Origin: Carboxylicivirga linearis | GTDB lineage: Bacteria > Bacteroidota > Bacteroidia > Bacteroidales > Marinilabiliaceae | Reading direction: 5' to 3' | Assembly (NCBI RefSeq): GCF_018271995.1 | Contig: NZ_JAGUCO010000012.1 | Location: 1-64,000, forward strand | DNA length: 64,000 nucleotides | Part shown: one piece after another, positions 36,275-45,611 of the stretch | Layout of the letters: every line of letters begins with the position of its first letter | Position numbering within the stretch: the stretch's first letter is position 1 | Position numbers and translations under genes: made by a program | Notes under the pieces: model-generated | Seen by the model: the letters and a program-made list of their open reading frames with translations, nothing else | Told to the model about the DNA's origin: nothing | Databases searched by the model: none

Positions 36275-38389
36275 TTATTCTAAGCCTCTTTGACGGATTA
36301 ATGCTTCAATTTTAGGTTCGCGACCACGAAAGTTTTTGTACATGGTCATAGCGTCATCAGTACCTCCTTTTTCAAGGATATTGGTACGATAAGCATTAGC
36401 TGTTTCCTGATCGTATAAACTGGTTTCTTTAAATGCCTCAAATGCATCTGCATCTAACACACCTGACCATATGTAACTGTAATATCCGGCCATATATCCA
36501 CCACCAAAAATATGTTTAAAGTAAGTAGATTTATATCGCGAAATGATTTCTGGGATAAGTCCAATACTATTCAGGTAATCTTCTTCAAATTCAACAGGAT
36601 TAATTTCTTTTACTTCTGTTTGCGTATGGTAGTTCATATCTAAAAGTGCCGCAGCTAAATATTCAACAGTTGCAAAACCTTGATTAAAGTGTCCGCTGTT
36701 TTGAAGTTTGTTGATTAATTCATCTGGAATTACTTCACCGGTTTTGTAATGACGAGCATACTCTTTCATTACAGCTGGTTCACCTGCCCAGTTTTCCATT
36801 ATTTGAGAAGGAAGTTCAACAAAATCGCGAGGTACAGATGTTCCTGATAGCATATTGTAAGTACAATCGCTTAATAGCTGATGTAACCCATGACCAAACT
36901 CATGAAACAGAGTTGTTACTTCATCAAAGCTTAATAAAGCTGGCTTATCACCAATAGCCGGAGTGAAATTACATACGATATTAACTACCGGAGGAACATT
37001 CTCACCATTTACTTTATGTTGTTTGCGATAAGCTCCACACCAGGCTCCCTGACTCTTAGTTGCTCGTGGGTGGAAATCCATATACAATATACCTTTGTGT
37101 GACCCATCTGCTTCTTTTACTTCAAACACCTGGGCATCAGGATGAGGTTTTGGAAAATCATTTGTTATTTCTTCAAACTGTAAGCCAAATAACTTGCCGG
37201 CCAAATCAAAGGCTCCATCTCTAACATTGCTTAGTTCAAAGTAAGGACGTACTTCGTTTTCATCCAAATCATATTTTTCCTGACGAACTTTTTCGGCATA
37301 ATACCACCAATCCCAAGATTGTAATTTAAAATTACCCCCTTCCCGGTCAATGATCTTTTGCATTGATGCACGTTCTTGTTTAGCAACCGGAATAGCTCTA
37401 TCCCACAACTGTTCAAGTAACTCATATACATTGTCGGCTTTATTAGCCATACGCTCTTCTAATACATAATCAGCATAGCTTTCGTAGCCAAGTAAATGAG
37501 CTTTTTCAACTCGTAGATTAGTTAATTGAACCAGAATATCTTTGTTGTCGTGGTCGTTATTGTTATTTCCACGCATATAATATCCTTTGTAAAGCTTTTC
37601 GCGTAAATCACGGTTTTGTGCATAAGATAAGAAAGGTAACATACTTGGTTTTTGAGTAGTAAAAACCCATTTACCATCCATATCTTGGTTTTTGGCTGTT
37701 TCAGAAGCAGCTATGATTGAAGATTCTGGTAGACCAGCTAAATCATCTTTGTTATCAATCACTAATTTAAAATCATTCGTTTCTGCCAGAACATTCATAT
37801 TAAACTGGTTGGTAAGATCTGACAAACGCATGTTTATATCGCGAAGCTTTTCTTTGTCTTGTCCTTCCAGGTTAACACCACTTCTAACAAAACCCTTATA
37901 GGTTTTTTCAAGTAACATTGATTGCTCCTTAGTAAGTTCCAGTTTGTTTCTTTGAGTATAAACTTCCTGAATTCTCTTAAATAAATCAGGATTTAAATTA
38001 ATATCATCGTTATGCTTGCTGAGTTGCTTTAATATTTCCGGTGCTACAGCAAGTAAAGAATCAGTTCCATGTGCCGATTTCAATGAAAAGAATACAGATG
38101 AGACTTCACTCAATAGGTTGCCTGTATAATCCAAAGCTACAATGGTGTTTTCAAATGTTGGTGCTTCCGGATTATTGATGATTTTTTCCACCTCAGCTTT
38201 TTGCTCGGCAATTCCCTTTTCAAAAGCAGGCAGATAGTGTTTCACCTCAATTTTATCAAACGGAGGTACATTAAATGGAGTATTGTAGTCTGTGAAAAAT
38301 GGATTCATATCCTCTTCTGTTTTGGGTTTGGTGTTGCACGCGCCTAAAATAAATGATGCCACCGTAGCTAATGCTAAGATTTGTTTCAT
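36275..38389 (-). CDS. M3 family peptidase, peptidyl-dipeptidase Dcp-like lipoprotein
   Basis: 704 residues. A lipoprotein signal (SFILGACNTK, Cys18) indicates anchoring in the envelope. The rest is the M3 zinc-peptidase fold with HEFGH at 496-500 in TLFHEFGHGLHQLLS, the third zinc ligand Glu downstream, and the substrate-site GGYMAGYYSYIWSGVLDADAF near the end. These enzymes remove C-terminal dipeptides from short peptides. The usual Dcp is cytoplasmic or periplasmic without a lipid anchor, so an envelope form feeding on imported peptides is inferred. A single-gene unit. Confidence 0.9.
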   Translation of the reverse strand: MKQILALATVASFILGACNTKPKTEEDMNPFFTDYNTPFNVPPFDKIEVKHYLPAFEKGIAEQKAEVEKIINNPEAPTFENTIVALDYTGNLLSEVSSVFFSLKSAHGTDSLLAVAPEILKQLSKHNDDINLNPDLFKRIQEVYTQRNKLELTKEQSMLLEKTYKGFVRSGVNLEGQDKEKLRDINMRLSDLTNQFNMNVLAETNDFKLVIDNKDDLAGLPESSIIAASETAKNQDMDGKWVFTTQKPSMLPFLSYAQNRDLREKLYKGYYMRGNNNNDHDNKDILVQLTNLRVEKAHLLGYESYADYVLEERMANKADNVYELLEQLWDRAIPVAKQERASMQKIIDREGGNFKLQSWDWWYYAEKVRQEKYDLDENEVRPYFELSNVRDGAFDLAGKLFGLQFEEITNDFPKPHPDAQVFEVKEADGSHKGILYMDFHPRATKSQGAWCGAYRKQHKVNGENVPPVVNIVCNFTPAIGDKPALLSFDEVTTLFHEFGHGLHQLLSDCTYNMLSGTSVPRDFVELPSQIMENWAGEPAVMKEYARHYKTGEVIPDELINKLQNSGHFNQGFATVEYLAAALLDMNYHTQTEVKEINPVEFEEDYLNSIGLIPEIISRYKSTYFKHIFGGGYMAGYYSYIWSGVLDADAFEAFKETSLYDQETANAYRTNILEKGGTDDAMTMYKNFRGREPKIEALIRQRGLE

Positions 38390-38674
38390 TATAAATATTT
38401 ATTGTTTATAGATTGTTGTTTTCCCAAAGAACCTGCAAGATAGATTATTGAATCTACATGCAACATGACAAAATTCAGGTTGTTAGCAGCATTGAATTGT
38501 TGAATTTAAAATCTTTAACTAATTAAGTATGAACATTGCATAATTTGTTGTGTTCTTCTAGCTGTAAGATTTACGGTTGAACGGTAAAGTAGTAATGCCG
38601 ATATTATTCATGTTTTAAGAGCCAAAATTTAAGTAATATTGTCAATTCATTTGGCTTATAAATAGTTTGAGAAA

Positions 38675-39541
38675 ATGGTGAAAATTAAAAGTAGAGTGTC
38701 CAAACCCGACTGGTTGAAAATTCAGTTACCTAATACTGCAGATTACAATTGGATGCACAAAACCATACGAGATAATAAATTACATACCATATGTACCAGT
38801 GGTAAATGTCCGAATGCTGCTGAGTGCTGGGGACGTGGAACTGCCACCTTTATGATTTTAGGTGATATTTGTACGCGAGCCTGTAAATTTTGTAATGTAA
38901 AAACGGGCAAACCCAATCCGGTTGATTTAAAGGAACCGCTTCGTATTGCCCGATCTATTCAAATCATGAAATTAAAGCATGCGGTTATCACATCTGTTGA
39001 CAGAGATGATTTGGAAGATGGAGGGGCTGAGATATGGGCGGCTACCATCCGAAAAACAAAGGAGCTGAATCCAAATACCAGCATGGAAGTTTTAATACCC
39101 GACTTTAATGGATTACATCATTTGGTGCAAACAGTTATGGATGCTAAGCCGGAGGTAATTTCTCATAATTTGGAAACGGTTCGAAGATTAACTCCTGTGA
39201 TACGTACCAAAGCTAAATATGATATTAGCCTGCGGACATTGAAGTATATAGCGGACGGTGGAATGGTTGCTAAATCGGGTATAATGCTTGGATTGGGCGA
39301 AACTGAAGAAGAGGTGTTTGAAGCTATGGATGATTTGTTATCGGTTGGTGTGAAAGTGATGACTATTGGTCAGTATTTGCAACCAACACAAAATCATTTG
39401 CCCGTTTCGGAATATGTTACCCCGGAACAATTTAAGAAGTATGAACAGGTGGGATTGGAAAAAGGATTTAAGTATGTTGAGAGTGGACCTCTTGTACGTT
39501 CTTCCTATCATGCTGAAAAACATATTAATGCCTTAAAGTAA
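38675..39541 (+). CDS. lipA: Lipoyl synthase
   Basis: 288 residues. A radical-SAM enzyme that inserts two sulfurs into protein-bound octanoyl groups. Auxiliary cluster cysteines are 40, 45 and 51 (CTSGKCPNAAEC). The radical-SAM cluster is 66, 70 and 73 (CTRACKFC). The C-terminal RSSY provides the Ser ligand to the auxiliary cluster. It is followed after five bases by lipB, so the two lipoate steps are coexpressed. Confidence 0.96.
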   Translation: MVKIKSRVSKPDWLKIQLPNTADYNWMHKTIRDNKLHTICTSGKCPNAAECWGRGTATFMILGDICTRACKFCNVKTGKPNPVDLKEPLRIARSIQIMKLKHAVITSVDRDDLEDGGAEIWAATIRKTKELNPNTSMEVLIPDFNGLHHLVQTVMDAKPEVISHNLETVRRLTPVIRTKAKYDISLRTLKYIADGGMVAKSGIMLGLGETEEEVFEAMDDLLSVGVKVMTIGQYLQPTQNHLPVSEYVTPEQFKKYEQVGLEKGFKYVESGPLVRSSYHAEKHINALK

Positions 39542-39546
39542 CAGAT

Positions 39547-40254
39547 ATGAAATCCGCCATTACAAAGTTTGAAGATTTAGGAATTAGTGATTATAAAGAA
39601 GTTTGGGACCATCAGGAAGAATTATTCACACAGGTTATAGATACTAAACTTTTTAACCGTGAACATCCAGAGGATTTAAAGTCTATCACCAATCACTTGA
39701 TATTTGTTGAACATCCACATGTTTATACATTGGGAAAGAGTGGTGTTCAAAATAATCTTCTAATCAACGAGCAGTTTCTGAATAAGATTAATGCTACCTT
39801 CTATAAAATTAACCGAGGTGGAGATATCACTTATCACGGACCTGGTCAAATTGTTGGGTATCCAATTTTTGATTTAGAAGAAATGAACCTTCAGGTAAGG
39901 AGTTATATTTATAATTTGGAACAGGCAATAATTGATACAATTGCCGAGTTTGGGATTAATGGTGAACGTTTAGATGGAGCCACTGGAGTATGGTTGGATA
40001 CAACGGTACCTAGCAAGGCACGAAAAATATGTGCCATAGGTGTAAAAGCTAGTCGATATGTTTCGATGCATGGTTTTGCATTAAATGTGAATACCGATCT
40101 AAGCTACTTTAATCATATAAACCCATGTGGCTTTGTTGATAAGGGAGTAACTTCTCTTCAGAAAGAATTAGGAAAGCCGGTAAATTTAGAAGAAGTAAAA
40201 GAAATATTGTTGAAAAAAATATCAAAAATATTTAACCTGGAATTAAGCAAGTGA
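39547..40254 (+). CDS. lipB: Octanoyltransferase
   Basis: 235 residues. Transfers octanoate from ACP to lipoyl domains, providing the substrate of LipA. Motifs: RGGDITYHGPGQ (90-101), catalytic Lys160 in ARKICAIG and catalytic Cys194 in NPCGFVDKGVTSL. The N-terminal ~30 residues carry the FE/YKEVWDHQEEL segment usual in Bacteroidota LipB. Immediately downstream of lipA. A weak hairpin with a T-run (about 40300-40328) follows and may end the operon. Confidence 0.95.
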   Translation: MKSAITKFEDLGISDYKEVWDHQEELFTQVIDTKLFNREHPEDLKSITNHLIFVEHPHVYTLGKSGVQNNLLINEQFLNKINATFYKINRGGDITYHGPGQIVGYPIFDLEEMNLQVRSYIYNLEQAIIDTIAEFGINGERLDGATGVWLDTTVPSKARKICAIGVKASRYVSMHGFALNVNTDLSYFNHINPCGFVDKGVTSLQKELGKPVNLEEVKEILLKKISKIFNLELSK

Positions 40255-40378
40255 TGGTTAAATATATAACTTGCTAAATAAATTGTATAATGCGTAAATA
40301 ACGTTACTATTTTTAAACGTTTTTTTGATTTAAGCATTTTTTTAGAAAAATTTGAGGTCATAAACGGGCTTAATATTA

Positions 40379-42109
40379 ATGGAAAAAAGGTGGAGCATAA
40401 AACCCGAAAGTGACCCCGAAATGGTTAGTCACTTAGCTGAGGTTCTTAATATAAATCATGTGTTGGCCAATCTCTTGGTACAGCGAGGGGTCACAAATTA
40501 TGATGAGGCCAAGGCTTTTTTTCGCCCAAAACTTACCGATTTAAATAATCCCTTTCTAATGAAAGATATGGAAAGGGCTGTTCACCGAATAAACAAAGCT
40601 TTTGATGCAAACGAGAACATTATGATCTATGGTGATTATGATGTGGATGGTACAACTAGTGTTGCATTGGTTTATTCGTTTTTAAAAGTTCATTACGAGA
40701 AACTTCAATTTTATATTCCTAATCGTTACGAAGAAGGGTATGGAATTTCTTATAAAGGCATTGACTTTGCTGCCGAACAAGGAATAACGCTTGTTATTGC
40801 TTTAGATTGTGGAATTAAGGCAGTTGAGAAAGTAGCTTACGCTAAAGAAAAGGGTATTGATTTTATTATATGCGATCACCACACGCCCGGTGACGAATTA
40901 CCTGAAGCTGCTGCTTGTTTAGATCCGAAAAGAAGCGATTGTCATTATCCCGATAAGAACCTTTCAGGTTGTGGTGTTGGATTTAAATTGATGCAGGCTT
41001 TCTGTCGTTTCAATGATTTTAAAGAATCGGAGTTATACGATTTGATAGATCTGGTTGCAGTTAGTATTGCATCGGATATAGTTCCTATTATTGGAGAAAA
41101 CAGGATTCTGGCTTATTATGGGTTGCAAAAGCTTAATTCCAGTCCGGGAATTGGATTGAAATCAATTATTAAGATTGCGGGCATGGAAGGACGTGAAATT
41201 ACAATAAGCGATATTGTTTTTAAGATAGGTCCGAGAATTAATGCCGCCGGTAGAATTGATGCCGGAAGTGATGCTGTAGAGTTATTGGTTTGTAACCAGG
41301 AAAACGAACATCTGGTTAAGGAAATGAGTGAAAACATTGATGCCAGTAACGAAACGCGTAAGGATTTGGATAGAAGTATCACTATTGAGGCTCATGATTT
41401 GATTGCTAATAATGAAGAGTTATTAAAGAAAAAGTCTACCATCTTGTATAATCCTGATTGGCATAAAGGAGTAATTGGAATTGTGGCATCTCGCTTAACA
41501 GAGTCATTTTACCGTCCTACTGTGATATTAACCGAATCTAAAGGCTTTGCCACAGGTAGTGCCCGATCAGTGGAAGGTTTTGATCTTTATAAAGCAATTG
41601 AATCGTGCAGTGATTTACTTGAGAATTTTGGAGGTCATATGTATGCAGCCGGTTTAACTCTTAAAATTGAAAACATTCCGGTTTTTAAAGAGCGCTTCGA
41701 AAAATATGTTGACGAAAATATTCTACCTGAACAATTGGTACCTCAAATAGATGTTGATTCATTACTGCACTTAAAGGATATCAACCCTAAATTTAACCGT
41801 ATTCTTAAGCAATTTCGCCCATTTGGTCCAGGTAATATGAAACCTGTTTTTGTTACTAGAAATGTATTCGATTACGGCACAACCAAAGCGGTAGGTAAAG
41901 ACAAAGATCACCTGAAGTTGGAGTTGATAGAAGAACATTCTGCAGCTATTAAACAAGGAATTGCCTTTTCGATGGGAAGTGCTTTAAAGAAAATTAAAGA
42001 GAATAATGCCTTCGATATTTGTTATACAGTAGAAGAAAATTTTTACAACGGTGTAACAACTCTTCAGGTAATGTTGAAAGACATTAAGTTTCAGGATCGA
42101 AATAATTAA
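40379..42109 (+). CDS. recJ: Single-stranded-DNA-specific exonuclease RecJ
   Basis: 576 residues, 5'-3' single-strand exonuclease in recombination and mismatch repair. DHH-family motifs: YGDYDVDGTTS (84-94), ALDCG (141-145), DHH at 166-168, then the DHHA1 motif (GSARSVEGFDLYKAI and GGHMYAAGLTL) and the C-terminal OB-type domain (FRPFGPGNMKPVF). Full length for the family. A single gene with its own upstream spacing of ~125 bases. Confidence 0.95.
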   Translation: MEKRWSIKPESDPEMVSHLAEVLNINHVLANLLVQRGVTNYDEAKAFFRPKLTDLNNPFLMKDMERAVHRINKAFDANENIMIYGDYDVDGTTSVALVYSFLKVHYEKLQFYIPNRYEEGYGISYKGIDFAAEQGITLVIALDCGIKAVEKVAYAKEKGIDFIICDHHTPGDELPEAAACLDPKRSDCHYPDKNLSGCGVGFKLMQAFCRFNDFKESELYDLIDLVAVSIASDIVPIIGENRILAYYGLQKLNSSPGIGLKSIIKIAGMEGREITISDIVFKIGPRINAAGRIDAGSDAVELLVCNQENEHLVKEMSENIDASNETRKDLDRSITIEAHDLIANNEELLKKKSTILYNPDWHKGVIGIVASRLTESFYRPTVILTESKGFATGSARSVEGFDLYKAIESCSDLLENFGGHMYAAGLTLKIENIPVFKERFEKYVDENILPEQLVPQIDVDSLLHLKDINPKFNRILKQFRPFGPGNMKPVFVTRNVFDYGTTKAVGKDKDHLKLELIEEHSAAIKQGIAFSMGSALKKIKENNAFDICYTVEENFYNGVTTLQVMLKDIKFQDRNN

Positions 42110-42198
42110 TCGATTGTCTTTTCGTGTTTATGCAGCCATAATTTCCAAATTACTTATGTAGATTTAATATAAATAAAGAGTTTGTGAATTTTTATTTA

Positions 42199-42206
42199 TA
42201 TTTTTG
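42199..42206 (+). promoter_or_regulatory. Bacteroidota -7 promoter box in a gene-free region
   Basis: TATTTTTG fits TAnnTTTG, with TTTG at 42181-42184 upstream at a somewhat short spacing. Between here and the terminator at 42476 no reading frame stands out. The 42110-42535 gap could hold a small RNA of about 270-290 bases on the plus strand. Confidence 0.35.
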
Positions 42207-42475
42207 CATAAAGGGGGTTGTTTGTGGATAATATACAAAATAACGCTTCGATTCCTTAAAAATAGGGGGTGTAATTTGGAATTTATTAAAATTCACCTTG
42301 CTATCATTAAAAACATAGGGGTCTATTTTTAAATCTGTAAATTTACAATTTCGTAATTGTTGTGATTTAAATATTGTTTTAACAATAATTTATTGGTAGG
42401 GATTAAAATTTATATATATTTAACAAACGGAAAAGATTACCCTTTCCCTTAAATCAGATAAAAATCCAAATGAGA

Positions 42476-42500
42476 AAAGGCTTTGCATTGCAAAGCCTTT
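42476..42500. terminator. Bidirectional terminator
   Basis: Stem AAAGGCTTTGC/GCAAAGCCTTT with a three-base loop. It is positioned to end the minus-strand Crp/Fnr gene and any plus-strand transcript from 42206. Confidence 0.75.
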
Positions 42501-42535
42501 CTTCGTTTGTGTATATACTTCAATATACTAATGTT

Positions 42536-43231
42536 TTAACCTATTTGACTTATTTCGGTGAGTTTATCAATGTTAGTAATTTCAATAAATTTGGGATGTA
42601 TTATAATGAGGCCATCCTCCTTAAATTTTGTTAAAATCCTAGTGGTGCTTTCAATAGACATACTTGCTATTTCAGCTAAATCTTTTCGGGTTAGTTGTAA
42701 GGGAAATTTGTCGGTTTTATAAATTCTTTGAGCCAGGCATAATAATACATCAGCTAATCTTCCATAGGTTTGTTTTTTGGTTAAACAAAAGAAGCGACCA
42801 TTAATAATCACTGAATTTTCAGCCAGCATGCTAATTATCTTACTGGCGAATAATGCATTCTTTTCTATCAGACTTTTAAAGGCGTTTATTTCTATCAATT
42901 TGATGGTGCAATCCATGTATGTTTGTGCACTGTATGGAAATACTGAATTTCCATCAAATAAGGCAGGAAGACCTATAATGTTAATAGCAGGTAATATTTT
43001 TAAAATCAGTGAATCATTACCATTTTCTAGATAAATTTTAGCTAAACCTTTTTTCAGAACCATTATATGAGAAGCAAATGAACCTTGCTTGCAAATGGTT
43101 TCACCTCGTTTGTAATTTACTTCAACACTGTTTTCTTCAAAAAAGGAGACTTCTTCATTAGAGAGTTCATCAAAACAGCATAATGGATTTTCACCAACGG
43201 AACAACCGTTAAATACAACTGACTTGGGCAT
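42536..43231 (-). CDS. Crp/Fnr family transcriptional regulator
   Basis: 231 residues. The N-terminal cyclic-nucleotide-type beta barrel (about 20-135) includes KRGETICKQGSFASHIMVLKKG. The dimer helix lies near 130-150, and the C-terminal winged helix-turn-helix is LTRKDLAEIASMSIESTTRILTKFKEDG (180-207). The recognition helix E194-S-T-T-R198 matches the Glu and Arg that FNR uses on TTGAT half-sites. Cysteines at 10, 18, 19 and 47 could in principle ligate a cluster, but the spacing is not that of E. coli FNR. It is divergent from the octaheme/rhodanese operon, with an FNR-like palindrome between, so it is the obvious candidate regulator of that operon and of itself. Confidence 0.88.
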   Translation of the reverse strand: MPKSVVFNGCSVGENPLCCFDELSNEEVSFFEENSVEVNYKRGETICKQGSFASHIMVLKKGLAKIYLENGNDSLILKILPAINIIGLPALFDGNSVFPYSAQTYMDCTIKLIEINAFKSLIEKNALFASKIISMLAENSVIINGRFFCLTKKQTYGRLADVLLCLAQRIYKTDKFPLQLTRKDLAEIASMSIESTTRILTKFKEDGLIIIHPKFIEITNIDKLTEISQIG

Positions 43232-43285
43232 ATAGATGATTTTAAGGATCTTGTATCAAACATACGAAAATTATCAATAAAAAGA

Positions 43286-43299
43286 TTGATCTGCATCAT
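43286..43299. promoter_or_regulatory. FNR-like palindrome between regulator and operon
   Basis: TTGATctgcATCAT matches TTGAT-N4-ATCAA at nine of the ten half-site bases. It lies 54 bases upstream of the Crp/Fnr start codon and about 105 bases upstream of the cytochrome start codon, in the shared regulatory region. Confidence 0.5.
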
Positions 43300-43376
43300 A
43301 AATAACCTTGATGAGTTACCCCTAAAATGCGTATGCGTTGCCAGCCTGTTTATTTAGAGAAAAATTTCAGCAAATA

Positions 43377-43384
43377 TACATTTG
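43377..43384 (+). promoter_or_regulatory. Promoter box of the octaheme/rhodanese operon
   Basis: TACATTTG fits TAnnTTTG. TTTA at 43353-43356 is a possible -33 box at 20-base spacing. The transcript would start about 15 bases before the ATG at 43404. Confidence 0.4.
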
Positions 43385-43403
43385 TATCAAATCCAATTTA
43401 ATT

Positions 43404-44996
43404 ATGAAAAAATTCTCTAATACGCTAACGGCCTTGCTGGTAAGTTTGCTATTACCCATTGGTGTGCTGTTAATAACAGTAAAGGTTGCCAGCTTGAGGG
43501 GACAGCCACATAAAGTGAATGCTCAATTATCTTCAGAGCATATCACATCTGTTGACCACTCTCAATTTGAAATTTTACAACAAGATTTTGAATCTCCTCA
43601 TAATGTTACTGAGGCATGTTTAAGTTGCCATACGGGAAGAGATGAAGAAATAATGTCAACTGCTCATTGGAAATGGGAGCGTGAAACTGAGATTGATGGA
43701 AAAGGAAAAGTTAGTATCGGAAAGAAGAATCTGATTAATAATTTCTGTACCGGAGCTAATGGCAACAATGGCTCGTGTATGCGTTGCCATATTGGTTTAG
43801 GCTGGAAAGATAAGTCATTTGACTTTTCGGATAACAGAAATATCGATTGTTTGGTTTGTCATGATCAAACAGATACTTATTTCAAACAAAAAGGACAAGC
43901 AGGAATGCCAGCTACCTCTGCTACAGCTAACAGTAGCTATCAGGTTCCGGATTATCCATATGTTGCTCAAAATGTAGGTTTACCCAAAAAGAATAATTGT
44001 GGTATTTGTCATTTTTACGGAGGTGGCGGAAATAATGTTAAGCACGGAGATCTTGAGGAGGCTTTACTATCGTGCACACAACATGTGGATGTACATATGA
44101 GTTATGATGGACCAGATATGGCATGTATTGATTGTCATAAAACAGAAAGGCATAATATAAAAGGGAAGTTGTATTCGGTATCATCAATGAATGTGAATCG
44201 AATTGACTGTGAACAATGCCATTCCTCAACCCCTCATAACGATGCTGTTATTGATGAGCATTATATTAAAGTGGCCTGTCAATCATGTCATATACCTGTA
44301 TATGCTAAAGCCAATGCTACGAAATTGTACTGGGATTGGTCATCAGCCGGAATGTTGGATGAAACGGAAGAGCCTTACTCCGAAAATGATGCAGATGGCA
44401 ATCATAATTACCTGTCGATAAAAGGGAATTTTGTGTGGGACACTGATGTTAAGCCTGAATATTACTGGTTTAATGGAACTGCTGATCATTTTCTTACCTC
44501 TGATACCATCACAGAAGTACCTGTTCAGATTAACAAGTTGTTTGGTGAATATCTTGATTCTACATCTAAAATTTGGCCTGTTAAAGTTCATAGGGGTAAG
44601 CAGATGTATGACACTGAATACAATACTTTAATAAATATGAAATTATGGTCTGCTCAAAAAGGAGAAGGGGCATTTTGGAAAGACTTTGATTGGGATGAAT
44701 CAGCTCGTTTAGGAATGGAATACAATGAAAGACCATATAGTGGGAGTTACGATTTTATTTCAACAGAAGCGTATTGGCCCATTAACCATATGGTTTCGCC
44801 CAAACATGAAACGCTTCGTTGTACCGAGTGCCATTCGGATGATAGCAGGCTGGAAAACCTTACTGATTTTTATTTACCCGGTCGTGACAAATCAAAGGCG
44901 ATTGATTACGCAGGTATTGGATTAATGTATCTCGCCTTGGCTGGAATAATTGCTCATCTGGCAGGACGCCTCATTGCATATTTTAAAAATAAGTAA
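43404..44996 (+). CDS. Octaheme cytochrome c, tetrathionate reductase family
   Basis: 530 residues from ATG 43404, which begins a membrane-anchor signal (ALLVSLLLPIGVLLITVKVAS). Eight CxxCH heme sites have first Cys at 72, 125, 149, 199, 241, 269, 292 and 473. GGGGNNVKHGDL after heme 4 resembles the segment of octaheme tetrathionate reductase (OTR) that carries the Lys ligand of the active heme (here Lys213). A C-terminal helix (IGLMYLALAGIIAHLAGRL) gives a second membrane anchor, unlike soluble Shewanella OTR. Known OTR proteins reduce tetrathionate, nitrite and hydroxylamine in vitro, and their natural substrate is unclear. The next gene encodes a cytochrome b one base away, so electrons probably come from quinol through it. 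First gene of a six-gene operon with three rhodanese proteins. Confidence 0.9.
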   Translation: MKKFSNTLTALLVSLLLPIGVLLITVKVASLRGQPHKVNAQLSSEHITSVDHSQFEILQQDFESPHNVTEACLSCHTGRDEEIMSTAHWKWERETEIDGKGKVSIGKKNLINNFCTGANGNNGSCMRCHIGLGWKDKSFDFSDNRNIDCLVCHDQTDTYFKQKGQAGMPATSATANSSYQVPDYPYVAQNVGLPKKNNCGICHFYGGGGNNVKHGDLEEALLSCTQHVDVHMSYDGPDMACIDCHKTERHNIKGKLYSVSSMNVNRIDCEQCHSSTPHNDAVIDEHYIKVACQSCHIPVYAKANATKLYWDWSSAGMLDETEEPYSENDADGNHNYLSIKGNFVWDTDVKPEYYWFNGTADHFLTSDTITEVPVQINKLFGEYLDSTSKIWPVKVHRGKQMYDTEYNTLINMKLWSAQKGEGAFWKDFDWDESARLGMEYNERPYSGSYDFISTEAYWPINHMVSPKHETLRCTECHSDDSRLENLTDFYLPGRDKSKAIDYAGIGLMYLALAGIIAHLAGRLIAYFKNK

Positions 44997-44997
44997 A

Positions 44998-45600
44998 ATG
45001 GAAAAAGTAAAAATATATAGTCGTTTTGAACGGTTTTGGCATTGGACACAGATGATGTTGATCATCACTTTGGGGCTTACTGGATTTGAGATACATGGTT
45101 CGTACCATTTGTTTGGATTTGAAGAATCGGTGCGTCTTCATTCTGCCTCGGGATGGGCATTTCTGGTACTCACCATTTTTGCCTTATTCTGGATGATTGT
45201 AACTGGACAAAGTCGACAGTTTGTTCCGGTTCGTAATAATGTGAAGTCGCAAGTAATGTACTATATCTCCGGTATTTTCAGAAATGAACCACATCCTGTA
45301 CCCAAAACACCTGAATCAAAGTTAAATCCATTACAGCGTATCGTCTATTTTGGGCTGATTATTTTGGTTTTTCCAGTTCAGCTAATTACAGGTTTTCTAT
45401 ATCTATACTTTCATTATCCCGACAATCCGTTTGCGCTTGAAGGACTGGAGACTATTGCTGTATTGCATACGTTGGGCGCATTTCTATTGGTTGTTTTTGT
45501 AATGATTCATTTATATCTGATTACCACAGGACACACAATTGGATCAAACCTAAAAGCAATGATTACAGGTTATGAAGAATTAGAACAAACCGAAAATTAA
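44998..45600 (+). CDS. Membrane cytochrome b subunit
   Basis: 200 residues from ATG 44998, one base after the previous stop. Four to five membrane helices with conserved His residues in RFERFWHWTQMMLIITLGLTGFEIHGSYHL (first heme ligand region), VRLHSASGW and AVLHTLGAFLLVVFVMIHLYLITTGHT. This fits di-heme cytochrome b561/thiosulfate-reductase cytochrome b type proteins (formate dehydrogenase gamma-like). It would pass electrons between the quinone pool and the octaheme cytochrome encoded upstream. The direction of flow is not decided by sequence. Confidence 0.85.
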   Translation: MEKVKIYSRFERFWHWTQMMLIITLGLTGFEIHGSYHLFGFEESVRLHSASGWAFLVLTIFALFWMIVTGQSRQFVPVRNNVKSQVMYYISGIFRNEPHPVPKTPESKLNPLQRIVYFGLIILVFPVQLITGFLYLYFHYPDNPFALEGLETIAVLHTLGAFLLVVFVMIHLYLITTGHTIGSNLKAMITGYEELEQTEN

Positions 45601-45611
45601 AACTGCATATC

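Noticed and set aside
43338-43403. Upstream extension of the octaheme cytochrome gene
   Set aside because: The extra 22 residues precede a good signal helix and overlap the promoter box; the ATG at 43404 is preferred.
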